Assembly: GCA_023411175.1 (NCBI GenBank) | Contig: JAEYPB010000081.1 | Location: 23,086 to 87,085, forward strand | DNA: 64,000 nucleotides | Reading direction: 5' to 3' | Origin: Bacillota bacterium | GTDB lineage: Bacteria > Bacillota > Clostridia > Christensenellales > Aristaeellaceae | Shown: in pieces, positions 52,327 through 60,775 of the stretch | Layout: each line of letters starts with the position of its first letter | Numbering within the stretch: the stretch's first letter is position 1 | Translations under genes and position numbers: made by a program | The notes under the pieces: model-generated | What the model saw: only the letters and a program-made list of their open reading frames with translations | Told to the model about the DNA's origin: nothing | Databases searched by the model: none

Positions 52327-52356
52327 GGGCTATGCGCTTCGGGGGCGTACCGCATT

Positions 52357-52393
52357 AAAAACGACCGCCAACACCAGTTGGCGGTCGTTTTTT
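52357..52393 (+). terminator. Terminator of the rnf operon
   Basis: AACGACCGCCAAC (52360-52372) and GTTGGCGGTCGTT (52377-52389) form a perfect 13-bp stem with loop ACCA and a T-run. Confidence 0.85.
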
Positions 52394-52470
52394 GCTGCAA
52401 AGGCGTGAATATCGAACGCTTGCTGTCTGCCGCTGAAAACAGTCTCTCAGGTGCGGCTTAGTTGCCGCGC

Positions 52471-53685
52471 TCAGGTCTTGCCGCTGCCCGCCCAGGCCTT
52501 GAATTTCTCCATGGCTTCCTGGACGGAGGGAGACGGCATCCGCCGGGCGATGCGGGCGTAGGATATCCTGCCCGGCTCCGCCATCCCGTAGACGCGATCG
52601 GCGATCCGCTTCGCGTTGTCGAGGTCTCTATACTCGCGCTGGGCGCGGGAGATTTCACTCAGCCGCTTGCCGCCGTCGGCGAGCAGCGCCTGGATGATCG
52701 CCGGCGCAGATTCCGGATTCTCGCACAGCGCCGCCAGGTTGTGGGTGGTCATGACGGCTGGGTTGTCCGCCTCCTGTCCGGGCAAGCTGCCGGTGATGAG
52801 GATGGGCACGTTTATGACCACCGCTTCCATCAGCGTGTTGGGGCTGCCCCGGGCGATGACCAGATCGCTTTTCGCCATCAGTTCGTGCACCGCCTCGACA
52901 AAGCCGTGGATCACCACCCGCCCCTGGTATTTGGGGAGCAGGCATTCCTCCAGCGCCTTTTTTACCTTGGCGTTCCGGCCGGTGACGATGTCCAGCGTGC
53001 AGTCCAGGTTGGCGAGCAGCTGCTGGGCGAAGCTCTTGAGGTTCCCGGTACCCTCGCCGCCGGACATGAGCAGACACCTGAGCGGCCGCCCGGGCTCGTA
53101 GGGCGGATGCTCGTTCGTCCGCGCAAAGTCACAGAAGCGCGCCCGGGTGGGGAAGCCGATGATCTCCAGCTTCTCCGGCGGCATGCCGTGCATCTTGACG
53201 GAGGTCTCGAAGGCTTCGGGCGTCGGGCAGATGGTGAGGGTCGCCCGCGGGTCGCACCAGGTGCGGTGGATGTTGATGATGTCCGCCTGCAACGCCACAA
53301 AGGGTACGTCCAGCTTGTAGCGGTTTAAGAGCGTCAGCACGCTGCCGTTGAAGAAGGGGTGCACCGTCAGGATCAGATCCGGCGCAAAGGTTCGAAGGCG
53401 CCGGATGAAGCGCTGGTAGACCATCGCGGAGAAAAGCTCTTCCATGGGCTTGTAGCTGGTGCGGTTGGAGAGCTGGAAAAACCAGTCGTACAGGGTCTTG
53501 GCGTTTTGGGTGATGGGCCCGTACATCTTCGACGCGCTGACGCCCGCCTTGCCGATCAGTTCAAAGCCGTCGATCACCTGGCACTCCACGTCGGGGTACT
53601 TTGCGAGCTGTTCCATGATCGCTTCGCAGATGCTCTTGTGGCCGTGTCCGGTGTAGCTGGAACTGAGAATCATGATCTTTTTCAC
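52471..53685 (-). CDS. Processive diacylglycerol glycosyltransferase (UgtP/MGDG synthase-like)
   Basis: The 404-residue GT28-family enzyme resembles UgtP and plant MGDG synthases, which add sugar to diacylglycerol for membrane glycolipids. The N-terminal domain has MILSSSYTGHGHKSICEAI, DLILTVHPFFNGSVL; the sugar-nucleotide domain has LLMSGGEGTGNLKSF and ARGSPNTLMEAVVINVPI. GTG 53685 follows GGAGG. It is the second gene of a two-gene operon with the HAD phosphatase. Donor sugar (UDP-glucose or galactose) is unknown. Confidence 0.88.
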   Translation of the reverse strand: MKKIMILSSSYTGHGHKSICEAIMEQLAKYPDVECQVIDGFELIGKAGVSASKMYGPITQNAKTLYDWFFQLSNRTSYKPMEELFSAMVYQRFIRRLRTFAPDLILTVHPFFNGSVLTLLNRYKLDVPFVALQADIINIHRTWCDPRATLTICPTPEAFETSVKMHGMPPEKLEIIGFPTRARFCDFARTNEHPPYEPGRPLRCLLMSGGEGTGNLKSFAQQLLANLDCTLDIVTGRNAKVKKALEECLLPKYQGRVVIHGFVEAVHELMAKSDLVIARGSPNTLMEAVVINVPILITGSLPGQEADNPAVMTTHNLAALCENPESAPAIIQALLADGGKRLSEISRAQREYRDLDNAKRIADRVYGMAEPGRISYARIARRMPSPSVQEAMEKFKAWAGSGKT

Positions 53686-53712
53686 GAGAGAATGACCTCC
53701 GGTATGTGCTCT

Positions 53713-54486
53713 TTAGCCAGGGATGTCGCCGACGCCGTCCAGAACGTAGCTGGGGCGGTAGGGGTAGAGCGAAATTGTATCGCGCGTGGTCACGCCGGAG
53801 AGTACCAGCACCGTCTCCATCTGCGCCTCGATGCCGGCGACGATGTCGGTATCCATCCGGTCGCCGACGATCACCGTGTCGGCGGAGTGGATGCCCAGCC
53901 GCTTTTGGGCGGTTCGCATCATCAGCGGGTTGGGTTTGCCGACGAAGTAGGCCCGCTTGCCCGTGGCCATCTCGATGGGCGCGACCAGCGCCCGGGTCGC
54001 CGGCGCGATGCCCGACTCAACGGGTCCGGTCACGTCCGGGTTGGTGCCGATGAGCTTCGCGCCCTTCAGGACCAGCTGCACGGCCTTTAAAATCTTGTCG
54101 TAGTTGTAGTTGAAAGTTTCTCCTACCACCACATAGTCGGGGTTGACGTCGTTCATGGTGAAGCCGGCGTCGTAGAGCGCGGTGATCAGGCCAGGTTCGC
54201 CGATCACATAGGCGCTGCCTTCCGGGCATTGGGATGCCAGGAAGCTGGCCGTGGCCAGCGCACTGGTGTAGAAGTGGCTGACGTCTACCTGCAGACCCAT
54301 GCGCAAAAGCTTCTGCTGAAGCTCCCGCGGGGACCGCTCGGAGGAGTTGGTCAGGAACAGGTAGTTCTTGTTGTTCGCTTCCAACCAGTCGATGAATTTC
54401 TTGACGCCAGGAAGAAGCATGTTGCCGTGGTAGATCACGCCGTCCATGTCGCAGATGAAACCCTGCTTGGCGCGGAGCGTTTCCAT
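53713..54486 (-). CDS. HAD-IIA family sugar phosphatase (NagD/AraL-like)
   Basis: The 257-residue phosphatase has motif I ICDMDGVIYHGN, the cap-domain entry LFLTNSSERSP, Lys in FVGKPNPLMM and motif IV VGDRMDTDI. Family members hydrolyse nucleotide or sugar phosphates. The promoter is TTTTCA/TATAAT on the minus strand (complement of 54565-54570 and 54542-54547). The glycosyltransferase gene starts 27 bases downstream, so they share a transcript. Confidence 0.9.
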   Translation of the reverse strand: METLRAKQGFICDMDGVIYHGNMLLPGVKKFIDWLEANNKNYLFLTNSSERSPRELQQKLLRMGLQVDVSHFYTSALATASFLASQCPEGSAYVIGEPGLITALYDAGFTMNDVNPDYVVVGETFNYNYDKILKAVQLVLKGAKLIGTNPDVTGPVESGIAPATRALVAPIEMATGKRAYFVGKPNPLMMRTAQKRLGIHSADTVIVGDRMDTDIVAGIEAQMETVLVLSGVTTRDTISLYPYRPSYVLDGVGDIPG

Positions 54487-54541
54487 ATCTTCAGCTCCCC
54501 GGTAATATTATCGTTTTTGCCGACATTGTTAATCCTCTTTC

Positions 54542-54570
54542 ATTATAGCGTATTTTTCCGGGTTTGAAAA
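54542..54570 (-). promoter_or_regulatory. Promoter of the HAD/glycosyltransferase operon
   Basis: TTTTCA (complement of 54565-54570), a 17-base spacer and TATAAT (complement of 54542-54547). A plus-strand TATAAT around 54602-54607 probably serves the divergent gene at 54629. Confidence 0.5.
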
Positions 54571-54628
54571 GGAGAAACACGCTTGCCGCGCCGCAAAGGT
54601 GGTATAATGGGCGTGGAGGAGAAGCTAT

Positions 54629-55120
54629 ATGTCTGAAGTTCATTCCTTCGGCCCCGTATGGGCCGAGGACGCGCGCGTTTTGATCCTGGGTACCGCGCCC
54701 AGCCTGGCCTCGCTTGAGCAGGGCTTCAATTACGCGCATCCGCGCAACGCCTTCTGGCCCATCATGTTTGACCTGCTTAGCGAAGCGCCGACCGAGAGCA
54801 TCGAAGAGAAAAAGCGGATGCTTGTGCGCCACCGGATCGCGCTGTGGGACGTGGTGCACTCCTGCATCCGGCCGGGGTCGCTGGACGGCGACATCCGGGA
54901 AGCGAGCGCCAACGATGTTCCGAGGCTGATCGAAAAGTGCCCCGGACTTCAAACGGTGCTCTTCAACGGAGGCACCGCGCTGCGCCTTTACAAGCGGCTT
55001 CTGCCGCCGCTCGAGCAAAAATGGGCGCTGATGCCCTCCACCAGCCCGGCAAACACCATGCGCTACGAAATGAAGCGCGCCGCGTGGGCGGCGCACATCC
55101 CCCCGAAGGAGGGGCCATGA
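54629..55120 (+). CDS. DNA-deoxyinosine (hypoxanthine) glycosylase-like protein, UDG superfamily
   Basis: The 163-residue protein matches the hypoxanthine-DNA glycosylase branch of the UDG superfamily. Its first half has LILGTAPSLASLEQGFNYAHP with NAFWPIMFDLL, and the later part has ALWDVVHSCIRPGSLDGDI. The C-terminal MPSTSPAN is the usual loop. GGAGGAG lies upstream of the ATG. It is the third UDG-superfamily gene of the window. The stop overlaps the next start by four bases. Confidence 0.87.
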   Translation: MSEVHSFGPVWAEDARVLILGTAPSLASLEQGFNYAHPRNAFWPIMFDLLSEAPTESIEEKKRMLVRHRIALWDVVHSCIRPGSLDGDIREASANDVPRLIEKCPGLQTVLFNGGTALRLYKRLLPPLEQKWALMPSTSPANTMRYEMKRAAWAAHIPPKEGP

Positions 55121-56070
55121 AGAAAACGAATGAAAAAACAGTCCCCGCCCGCGGGCGAGGCGCGGCCATCAAAGGGTACTTTCTGAACCGTAGCGGACAG
55201 TTGCGCAGGGGCTTTGAGCTGGTCTTCGCCCTCTCGGCGGTACTTCTGGCCGCGTGGGCGGTGCCGACGGCAATGACCGCGCTCTTCGGGCGGCTCTTTG
55301 AAGTTTGGGGCGTCACGAGCGAAAGCGCGGCCCGCGCGCCCGAATGGGCGCAGCTTCTGTACGGCGGCTTCTCCTACGTCAGCGGTTTTGCGCAGGGCGC
55401 GGCCATCTTTCTGGCCGCGCGGCTTATGGGACGCGCGCTGGGGGCGCGGGTCGAAATGGGGAAGGGCTTTCATTTGGGGATCGTGGCGGGCACGGGGACG
55501 GCATTCGGTCTGCTGGCGCTACTGCGCCTTCTGGACGTCATGCGCTTCGGCCACGCGCTGACGCGCCCGGCGCTTTCGGCGCTGACGCCGATGCTCATGA
55601 CTTTTCTGGTCGCCCAGGCGCTGGGCGCGGCGCTGGCGACCGGGCTGATCGGCGAGATCCTGTCGGGGTGGCACAAAGCCTTTGCTTACGCGGGCAGCGC
55701 GCTTCTGTACGCGCTCCTTTTCGGCCGATGGACGCCCATCGGCCTTATGTCGGGCGCCCTGTTCGGGCTTTTGCTCTGGCTAATGCGCGAAAAAAAAGGC
55801 GGGATCGCGCCCGCCTTTGGATTTCTATCTGCGTTTTCACTGTTGACGGTGGGGGTTTTTGGCATGCCGCCCTGGTCTCAGGGGGCGCTGTACGAGACTT
55901 ATCACGTCTCGAAGCCCTGGCTCACCGGCGGTGGCGCGGGCCCCTGGGCGGGGCTGCTCCTTCCGATGATTCTTCTTTCGTTTATCGCGGCGCTGGCGCT
56001 TCCCAATCGAAGAACGAAAGCTGCTCCGCTTCCGCGCCCCGCCAGACCCGGGAGAGCTGAGAGAAATTGA
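55117..56070 (+). CDS. Hypothetical multipass membrane protein
   Basis: The 317-residue product has about eight hydrophobic helices (for example FALSAVLLAAWAVPTAM, FHLGIVAGTGTAFGLLALL, MLMTFLVAQALGAALATGL) and a basic C-terminal tail. The overall look is like CPBP-type or other small membrane enzymes, but I see no EExxxR motif. Its start overlaps the glycosylase gene and its last 89 bases overlap, tail to tail, the dprA-like gene on the other strand. No function is proposed. Confidence 0.65.
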   Translation: MKKTNEKTVPARGRGAAIKGYFLNRSGQLRRGFELVFALSAVLLAAWAVPTAMTALFGRLFEVWGVTSESAARAPEWAQLLYGGFSYVSGFAQGAAIFLAARLMGRALGARVEMGKGFHLGIVAGTGTAFGLLALLRLLDVMRFGHALTRPALSALTPMLMTFLVAQALGAALATGLIGEILSGWHKAFAYAGSALLYALLFGRWTPIGLMSGALFGLLLWLMREKKGGIAPAFGFLSAFSLLTVGVFGMPPWSQGALYETYHVSKPWLTGGGAGPWAGLLLPMILLSFIAALALPNRRTKAAPLPRPARPGRAERN

Positions 56071-56965
56071 CCTCGCCGGGAAAGGGCAGCGCGCCGCGTT
56101 CGATCAGCGCGCGGTTGCCCGCGTAGGGGGATGGCTCCCAGGCGTAGACGTACCGGCAGGTCCTGTCCCGGAGCGCCTCCGCGGCGCCCTGCCAAGTATC
56201 GCCCCGCTTCAGTTCCGCGCCGAAGACAAAGGCGGCGCTGGCCTGGGCGTAGAGGCATTTGGCGCGGGCGAGGCCGTGGTGCTTTGTCGGCAGCGCTTCC
56301 GGATGCAGCGGCGAGACCGCCGCGCCGCGCCTTTCCTCGATGAGCTTTGAAAGCATCGGCTGGGAGATTCGCTCCATCAGCGCGCCGGCGAGGAACGAGA
56401 TCACGCGCCCGCCGCAGACGTACGCCTCGTCCTCGGCGATGCGCCCGAGGCCGGTCATCCCGTCGGTCAGGATCACGTAGTCCTCTTCGGAGGCCTGCCG
56501 AACCAGCGAGCGCACGTGAGCCTCCGCCTCGCCTTTCGGGGGCACAGACCCCAGAATGGCGATGGCGTTCTGGCGAAAGATCTCCGGCCGCCCCCTCAGA
56601 AACAGGGTGGGCGGCGTTTTTTCACCCAGCGCGCCGCGGATGCGGGCGGGATAGGGTGCGTCGTACAGCGTGACCAGCTCGATGCCCTCCGCCCCCAGAC
56701 GCTCCAGGAGGAAGGACAGCGGCAGGTTCCGCGCGAGCAAAAGGCAAACGCGATAGGCGTCCGCCTCGCGCATGCCGTAGCGCAGCATCAGCCCGCTCAT
56801 GTCGATGTCGATCATCGAGCCGAGCGATCCGGGCCGCGTCTTCACCGCCAGTTCGTCCAGCCGCGCAAATTCAGCGGGGGAAAGGGGCCGCGCCAGTTCC
56901 TCCTTGTCGGGGGTTATGGGCACGGTCAGGAGCATTGTTGTAAAAGCATCGTCGTTGTGGATCAT
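55982..56965 (-). CDS. DprA-like Rossmann-fold protein, divergent
   Basis: The 327-residue product follows the DprA layout: a helical N-terminal part, YPARIRGALGEKTPPTLFLRG, AIAILGSVPPKGEAEAH, then the nucleotide-fold core ending in NRALIERGALPF. The usual SGlA.GID motif is replaced by LTDGMTGLGRIAEDEAYVCGG. This suggests a paralogue rather than the transformation DprA. ATG 56965 has AAGGAGAGG upstream; a longer frame to 57094 lies in ppk. It overlaps ppk by four bases. DNA uptake role unproven. Confidence 0.72.
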   Translation of the reverse strand: MIHNDDAFTTMLLTVPITPDKEELARPLSPAEFARLDELAVKTRPGSLGSMIDIDMSGLMLRYGMREADAYRVCLLLARNLPLSFLLERLGAEGIELVTLYDAPYPARIRGALGEKTPPTLFLRGRPEIFRQNAIAILGSVPPKGEAEAHVRSLVRQASEEDYVILTDGMTGLGRIAEDEAYVCGGRVISFLAGALMERISQPMLSKLIEERRGAAVSPLHPEALPTKHHGLARAKCLYAQASAAFVFGAELKRGDTWQGAAEALRDRTCRYVYAWEPSPYAGNRALIERGALPFPGEVNFSQLSRVWRGAEAEQLSFFDWEAPAPR

Positions 56966-59043
56966 TGGGCCTCTCCTTGGCGGTACTTCTGCATCAGCGA
57001 TTCCTGCGCGTCGATCCGGATTTCGCCGGTTTTGGCGACCCGCACATAATGGCCGTCCGAGTGCAATTCGGAGGCCTTTACGTTGTCGCGCCATTGCAGC
57101 TTGAGTAGATCCTTGAGCTGCTTTTGAAGCAGCGGGTGCTCCACCGGAAACATCAGCTCCACCCTTCGGTCGAGGTTCCGGGGCATCCAGTCGGCGCTGG
57201 ACAGGTACGTCTCCGGCTGGCCGTCGTTGGCGAAGAGGAATACGCGGCTGTGCTCCAGAAACCGTCCCACGATGGAGCGGACGGTGATGTTCTCGCTGAT
57301 CTCCGGAAGCCCCGGCCGCAGGCAGCAGATGCCGCGCACGATCAGCCGGATGCGCACACCCGCGGAAGATGCCTTGTAAAGCGCGGCAATGATGCCCTCG
57401 TCCACCAGCGCGTTCATCTTGGCGAAGATTTCCGCGCGCTTTCCGGCCTGGGCATGGCGGGCCTCCCGGTCGATGAGCTCCAGGAACTTGCTGCGAAGGT
57501 CCCCCGGCGCGGACACGAGCTTTTCGAGCTTCGGCAATACCGAAAACCCGGTCAGCATGTTAAAGAAATCGGAAGCGTCGCTGCCGATGGGCTCGCTGGC
57601 GGTGAAAAGTCCGTGATCGGTGTAGATGTTGGCGGTCACGTCGTTGTAGTTGCCGGTGGCGAGGTGCACGTAGCGGCGTATGCCCTTTTCCTCCGCGCGC
57701 ACCACCAGCGTGATTTTGGAGTGGGTCTTGAGCCCCGCCATGCCGTAGATCACATGGGCGCCCGCGCGCTCAAGCCGCTTGCCCCAGTGGATGTTGTTCT
57801 CCTCGTCGAAGCGCGCTTTGAGCTCGAGCAGCACCGTCACCTGCTTGCCGGCGTCGGCGGCTTCGGCCAGCGCCGCGATGATGGGAGACTGCCCGCTGAC
57901 CCGGTAGAGCGTCTGCTTGATGGCCAGCACGTTGCGATCCCGGGCCGCCTGGCGGACGAAGCGCACCACCGGCTCAAAGCTGTCGTAGGGGTGGTAGAGC
58001 ATTAGGTCGCCCCGCCGGATGCGGTCGAACATGCTCTCGCCCTCGTCCAGCACCAGCGGTCGGGGGAAGTAGGGCTTGTACTTCAACTGCTCGAAGCCGG
58101 GCAGCGAGTAGACGCTCTGCACCAGAAAATCCAGGTTGATGGGGCCGTGGATCGGGTAGGCATCGCCGCCCTCCAGCTCCAGCGCGCCCTCAAGAATCTT
58201 GACGAGCCGCCCGTCCGCCCGGTGGTCGATCTCGAGCCGCACCGCCGTGCCCCAGCGGCGCTGTTTGAGTTTGTTTTCAATCTCCTGAAGGAGGTCCTCG
58301 GCGTCCTCCTCGTCGATGGAGAGGTCGGCGTTTCTCGTGATCCGGTAGGCGTTGCAGCACAGGATTTTCCGCCCGGAGAAGAGCTTTCCGATGTAGCGGG
58401 CGATCACCTGCTCTAGGAGGATCAGACTGATGCCATCCTTTTCTGGCAGCCGGATCACGCGGGAGAGGCCGCCGGGCACCTGCACGGTGCCGAAGGACGG
58501 TTCCTCGCCCTCGCCCTCGTCGATGAGGACGCCCAGGTTCAGGCTGCGGTTCAGAATCAGAGGAAACGGGCGCGTGGCGTCCACCGCCATCGGCGTCAAT
58601 ACCGGGTAGATGTCGGTTTTGAAGTATTCGTCCAGAAACGCTTCCTGTTCGCGGGTCAGGATTTTTTCGTCCGCCAGACGGATACCCGCCGCGCGGAGCG
58701 CCGGGTGGATCTCGCGGTGCAGCACCTCATACATGCGGCGGACCATCACGCGAACGCGGGCGGTGATGGCGGCGATCTGCTGCCGCGGCGTCATGCCGGC
58801 GGCGTCCGGCCGGTCGAAGCCCGCGTCGATCTGGTCCCAGATGGACGCCACGCGAATCATGAAAAATTCGTCGAGGTTGCTGGCGACGATGGACAGAAAT
58901 TTCATTTTTTCAAAGGGCGGATTGTCCGGGGAGATGGATTCCTCCAGCACGCGCTGATTGAATTCCAGCCAGCTGAGCTCCCGGTTGATGTAGTGTTCAG
59001 GGCTCAGGTCAGCCGGTATCGCGCCTTCTCGTGTTTCGCTCAT
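56962..59043 (-). CDS. ppk1: Polyphosphate kinase 1
   Basis: PPK1 (693 residues) makes polyphosphate from ATP. The N-terminal segment YINRELSWLEFNQRVLEES and SNLDEFFMIRVASI are the family signature. The autophosphorylated His lies in GMAGLKTHSKITLVVR, and RRVELMFPVEHP closes the C-terminal phospholipase-D-like domain. It lies 16 bases after the TIM-barrel gene in the sigK operon. Polyphosphate is linked to stress survival and sporulation. Confidence 0.96.
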   Translation of the reverse strand: MSETREGAIPADLSPEHYINRELSWLEFNQRVLEESISPDNPPFEKMKFLSIVASNLDEFFMIRVASIWDQIDAGFDRPDAAGMTPRQQIAAITARVRVMVRRMYEVLHREIHPALRAAGIRLADEKILTREQEAFLDEYFKTDIYPVLTPMAVDATRPFPLILNRSLNLGVLIDEGEGEEPSFGTVQVPGGLSRVIRLPEKDGISLILLEQVIARYIGKLFSGRKILCCNAYRITRNADLSIDEEDAEDLLQEIENKLKQRRWGTAVRLEIDHRADGRLVKILEGALELEGGDAYPIHGPINLDFLVQSVYSLPGFEQLKYKPYFPRPLVLDEGESMFDRIRRGDLMLYHPYDSFEPVVRFVRQAARDRNVLAIKQTLYRVSGQSPIIAALAEAADAGKQVTVLLELKARFDEENNIHWGKRLERAGAHVIYGMAGLKTHSKITLVVRAEEKGIRRYVHLATGNYNDVTANIYTDHGLFTASEPIGSDASDFFNMLTGFSVLPKLEKLVSAPGDLRSKFLELIDREARHAQAGKRAEIFAKMNALVDEGIIAALYKASSAGVRIRLIVRGICCLRPGLPEISENITVRSIVGRFLEHSRVFLFANDGQPETYLSSADWMPRNLDRRVELMFPVEHPLLQKQLKDLLKLQWRDNVKASELHSDGHYVRVAKTGEIRIDAQESLMQKYRQGEAQ

Positions 59044-59059
59044 ATGCCTTCACCCGGGT

Positions 59060-59962
59060 TCATCCTACCATATCCGCCCCCGGTTCACAATCCCGGCGCG
59101 GCGCGTTCTTTTCTTTAAATTCGAGGACAGCGCGGCGCATGAAAAGGGCGTCGTCCGCCTGGTCGCCCGCAGACTCGCAGATGACGACCGGCTCGAGGCC
59201 CATCTCCGCCAGAACCGGCGCGAGGTGGCGGAAGTCCGGGCCGTAGCCCTCGTCCGAAAAATTCATGTGCCGCTTTTCGCCCTTCGGGCCGTAATCGATG
59301 CGGCTGAAGTGGATGTGGAAATCCTTCGCCCGGTCGTAGCCCAACACGCCCACCATTCGGCCCAGCACCCTCCGGAAGTCGTCCGGTGAATTCAGCGCGC
59401 CCTGCCCGACTACGTGCAGGTGGCCGAAGTCGAGGGTCGGGATGTGGCGCGGGTCGGTCTCGCAGAGCGCGAGCACCTCGTCCAGCGAGCCCATCTGGCT
59501 GGGCCGCCCCATCGTCTCCGGGCAGAGGGCGATCCCGGAAAGGCCTTCCGCGTCCATTCTGTCCCGCGCGCTGGCGACGGTCTCCAAAGACAGGCGAAAG
59601 GCCTCCGCCCGGCTCAGCTTGCCGGGAGAGCCGATGTGGAACACGACCCGCGTCGCGCCGAGCCAGTCGGCTGCGCGAGACGCCTTTAGAAGATAGTCGA
59701 CGCTTTTTTCGCGGCCCTCCGCGTCGGCGCTGGCGCAGTTGATGAAGTAGGGCGCGTGGACGCTCATCCGGATGCCGTAGGCCGCCGACGCCCGCCCGAT
59801 GGCCCTCGCGGAGGGCTCAGACAGGTTCACGCCGCGGCCCATCGGGTATTCGAAGGCGTCGAGGCCCTGCTTTGCCAGCCATTCGGGCGCCTGTTCGGTC
59901 TTTTTGAATCCCTCGTCGTAGAATCTCCGGCTGTTGCCGGCGGGGCCAAAGTGCATCAGCAT
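59060..59962 (-). CDS. TIM-barrel protein of the endonuclease IV family
   Basis: The 300-residue protein matches the AP-endonuclease-2/Nfo family, which nick DNA at abasic sites through a three-zinc site. Metal-ligand positions occur in SVHAPYFINCAS, VVFHIGSPGKLSR, LCPETMG, TLDFGHLHVVGQG and DFHIHFSRID. ATG 59962 overlaps the sigK end; ATG 59956 (after AAGGAAATG) may be the true start. DNA repair in spores is a possible role; a sugar isomerase fold is the alternative. Confidence 0.78.
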   Translation of the reverse strand: MLMHFGPAGNSRRFYDEGFKKTEQAPEWLAKQGLDAFEYPMGRGVNLSEPSARAIGRASAAYGIRMSVHAPYFINCASADAEGREKSVDYLLKASRAADWLGATRVVFHIGSPGKLSRAEAFRLSLETVASARDRMDAEGLSGIALCPETMGRPSQMGSLDEVLALCETDPRHIPTLDFGHLHVVGQGALNSPDDFRRVLGRMVGVLGYDRAKDFHIHFSRIDYGPKGEKRHMNFSDEGYGPDFRHLAPVLAEMGLEPVVICESAGDQADDALFMRRAVLEFKEKNAPRRDCEPGADMVG

Positions 59963-60666
59963 TTCCTTTCCGGGGGCTTGTTGAGCGCGTCCCTGAGTTT
60001 TTCGATGGCGCGCTTTTCGATGCGCGAAACGTAGCTGCGGGAAATTTTGAGCGCGGCGGCAACTTCGTGCTGTGGGTGTGCGGCGCCGTCCAGAAGGCCG
60101 TAGCGCAGAAGAACCACCCGGCGCTCACGATCGTCCAGAACCGTGCCGATGAGGCGGATTGCCCGTGCGGATTCGATGTGAAGCTCAGCTTTTCTGGGCA
60201 CGTCGTCCGCGTCGCAGCCCAGGATGTCCACCAGCATGATCTCGTTTCCCTCCCTGTCTGCGCCGATGGGCTCCGACAGGGACAGCGTGAGGCGGTTCTT
60301 CTTGTTGCTGCGCAGCGCCATCAGGATTTCGTTCTCGACGCAGCGCGACGCGTAGGCGGTGAGCCTGCCCGCCTCCGGGCGGAAGGAAGAGACCGCCTTG
60401 ATCAGCCCGATGGAACCGATCGAAACCAGATCCTCCTGTTCGAGTCCGGCGCGGACGTACTTCTTGGCGATGTGCGCCACCAGCCTCAGGTTGTGCCGGA
60501 TGAGCTTCTGGGCGGCGCTCCCGTCGCCCGCCAGCATGTCCCGAACCGCCTTGGCCTCTTCCGCGGGGCTCAGCGGCCGGGGGAAGGACGGGCGGTCGGA
60601 AATGTTCAGAATCAAAACCAGCGCGCTGTCGTAGAGCGCGGCCAGCGCTTCCAGCATGAAAAGCAT
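59956..60666 (-). CDS. sigK: RNA polymerase sigma-K factor (mother-cell sporulation)
   Basis: Sigma-K (236 residues) directs late mother-cell transcription during sporulation. The N-terminus (MLEALAALYDSALVLILNI) is a hydrophobic pro-sequence, cut off by SpoIVFB in Bacillus, followed by the SFPRPLSPAEE entry. Region 2 is LIRHNLRLVAHIAKKYV with EDLVSIGSIGLIKAV, and region 4 is the C-terminal LKISRSYVSRIEKRAIEKL. The gene is uninterrupted (no skin element). ATG 60666 follows GGAGGG. Confidence 0.93.
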   Translation of the reverse strand: MLFMLEALAALYDSALVLILNISDRPSFPRPLSPAEEAKAVRDMLAGDGSAAQKLIRHNLRLVAHIAKKYVRAGLEQEDLVSIGSIGLIKAVSSFRPEAGRLTAYASRCVENEILMALRSNKKNRLTLSLSEPIGADREGNEIMLVDILGCDADDVPRKAELHIESARAIRLIGTVLDDRERRVVLLRYGLLDGAAHPQHEVAAALKISRSYVSRIEKRAIEKLRDALNKPPERKC

Positions 60667-60709
60667 AGGGCGTCCCTCCAATCAGAAAGACTGCCCTATC
60701 ATGCTATGC

Positions 60710-60746
60710 CGCCGAGGCGCCGACGGTACCTGTCCCGCGCCTCGGC
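60710..60746. other. Palindrome between sigK and mltG
   Basis: CCGAGGCGC and GCGCCTCGG arms lie about 20 bases apart in the gap after mltG. No T-run follows on either strand. It could be a weak terminator of mltG or a protein site. Confidence 0.35.
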
Positions 60747-60775
60747 AATGGAAGTTTCCCCGTTTTCAGCCGAGA

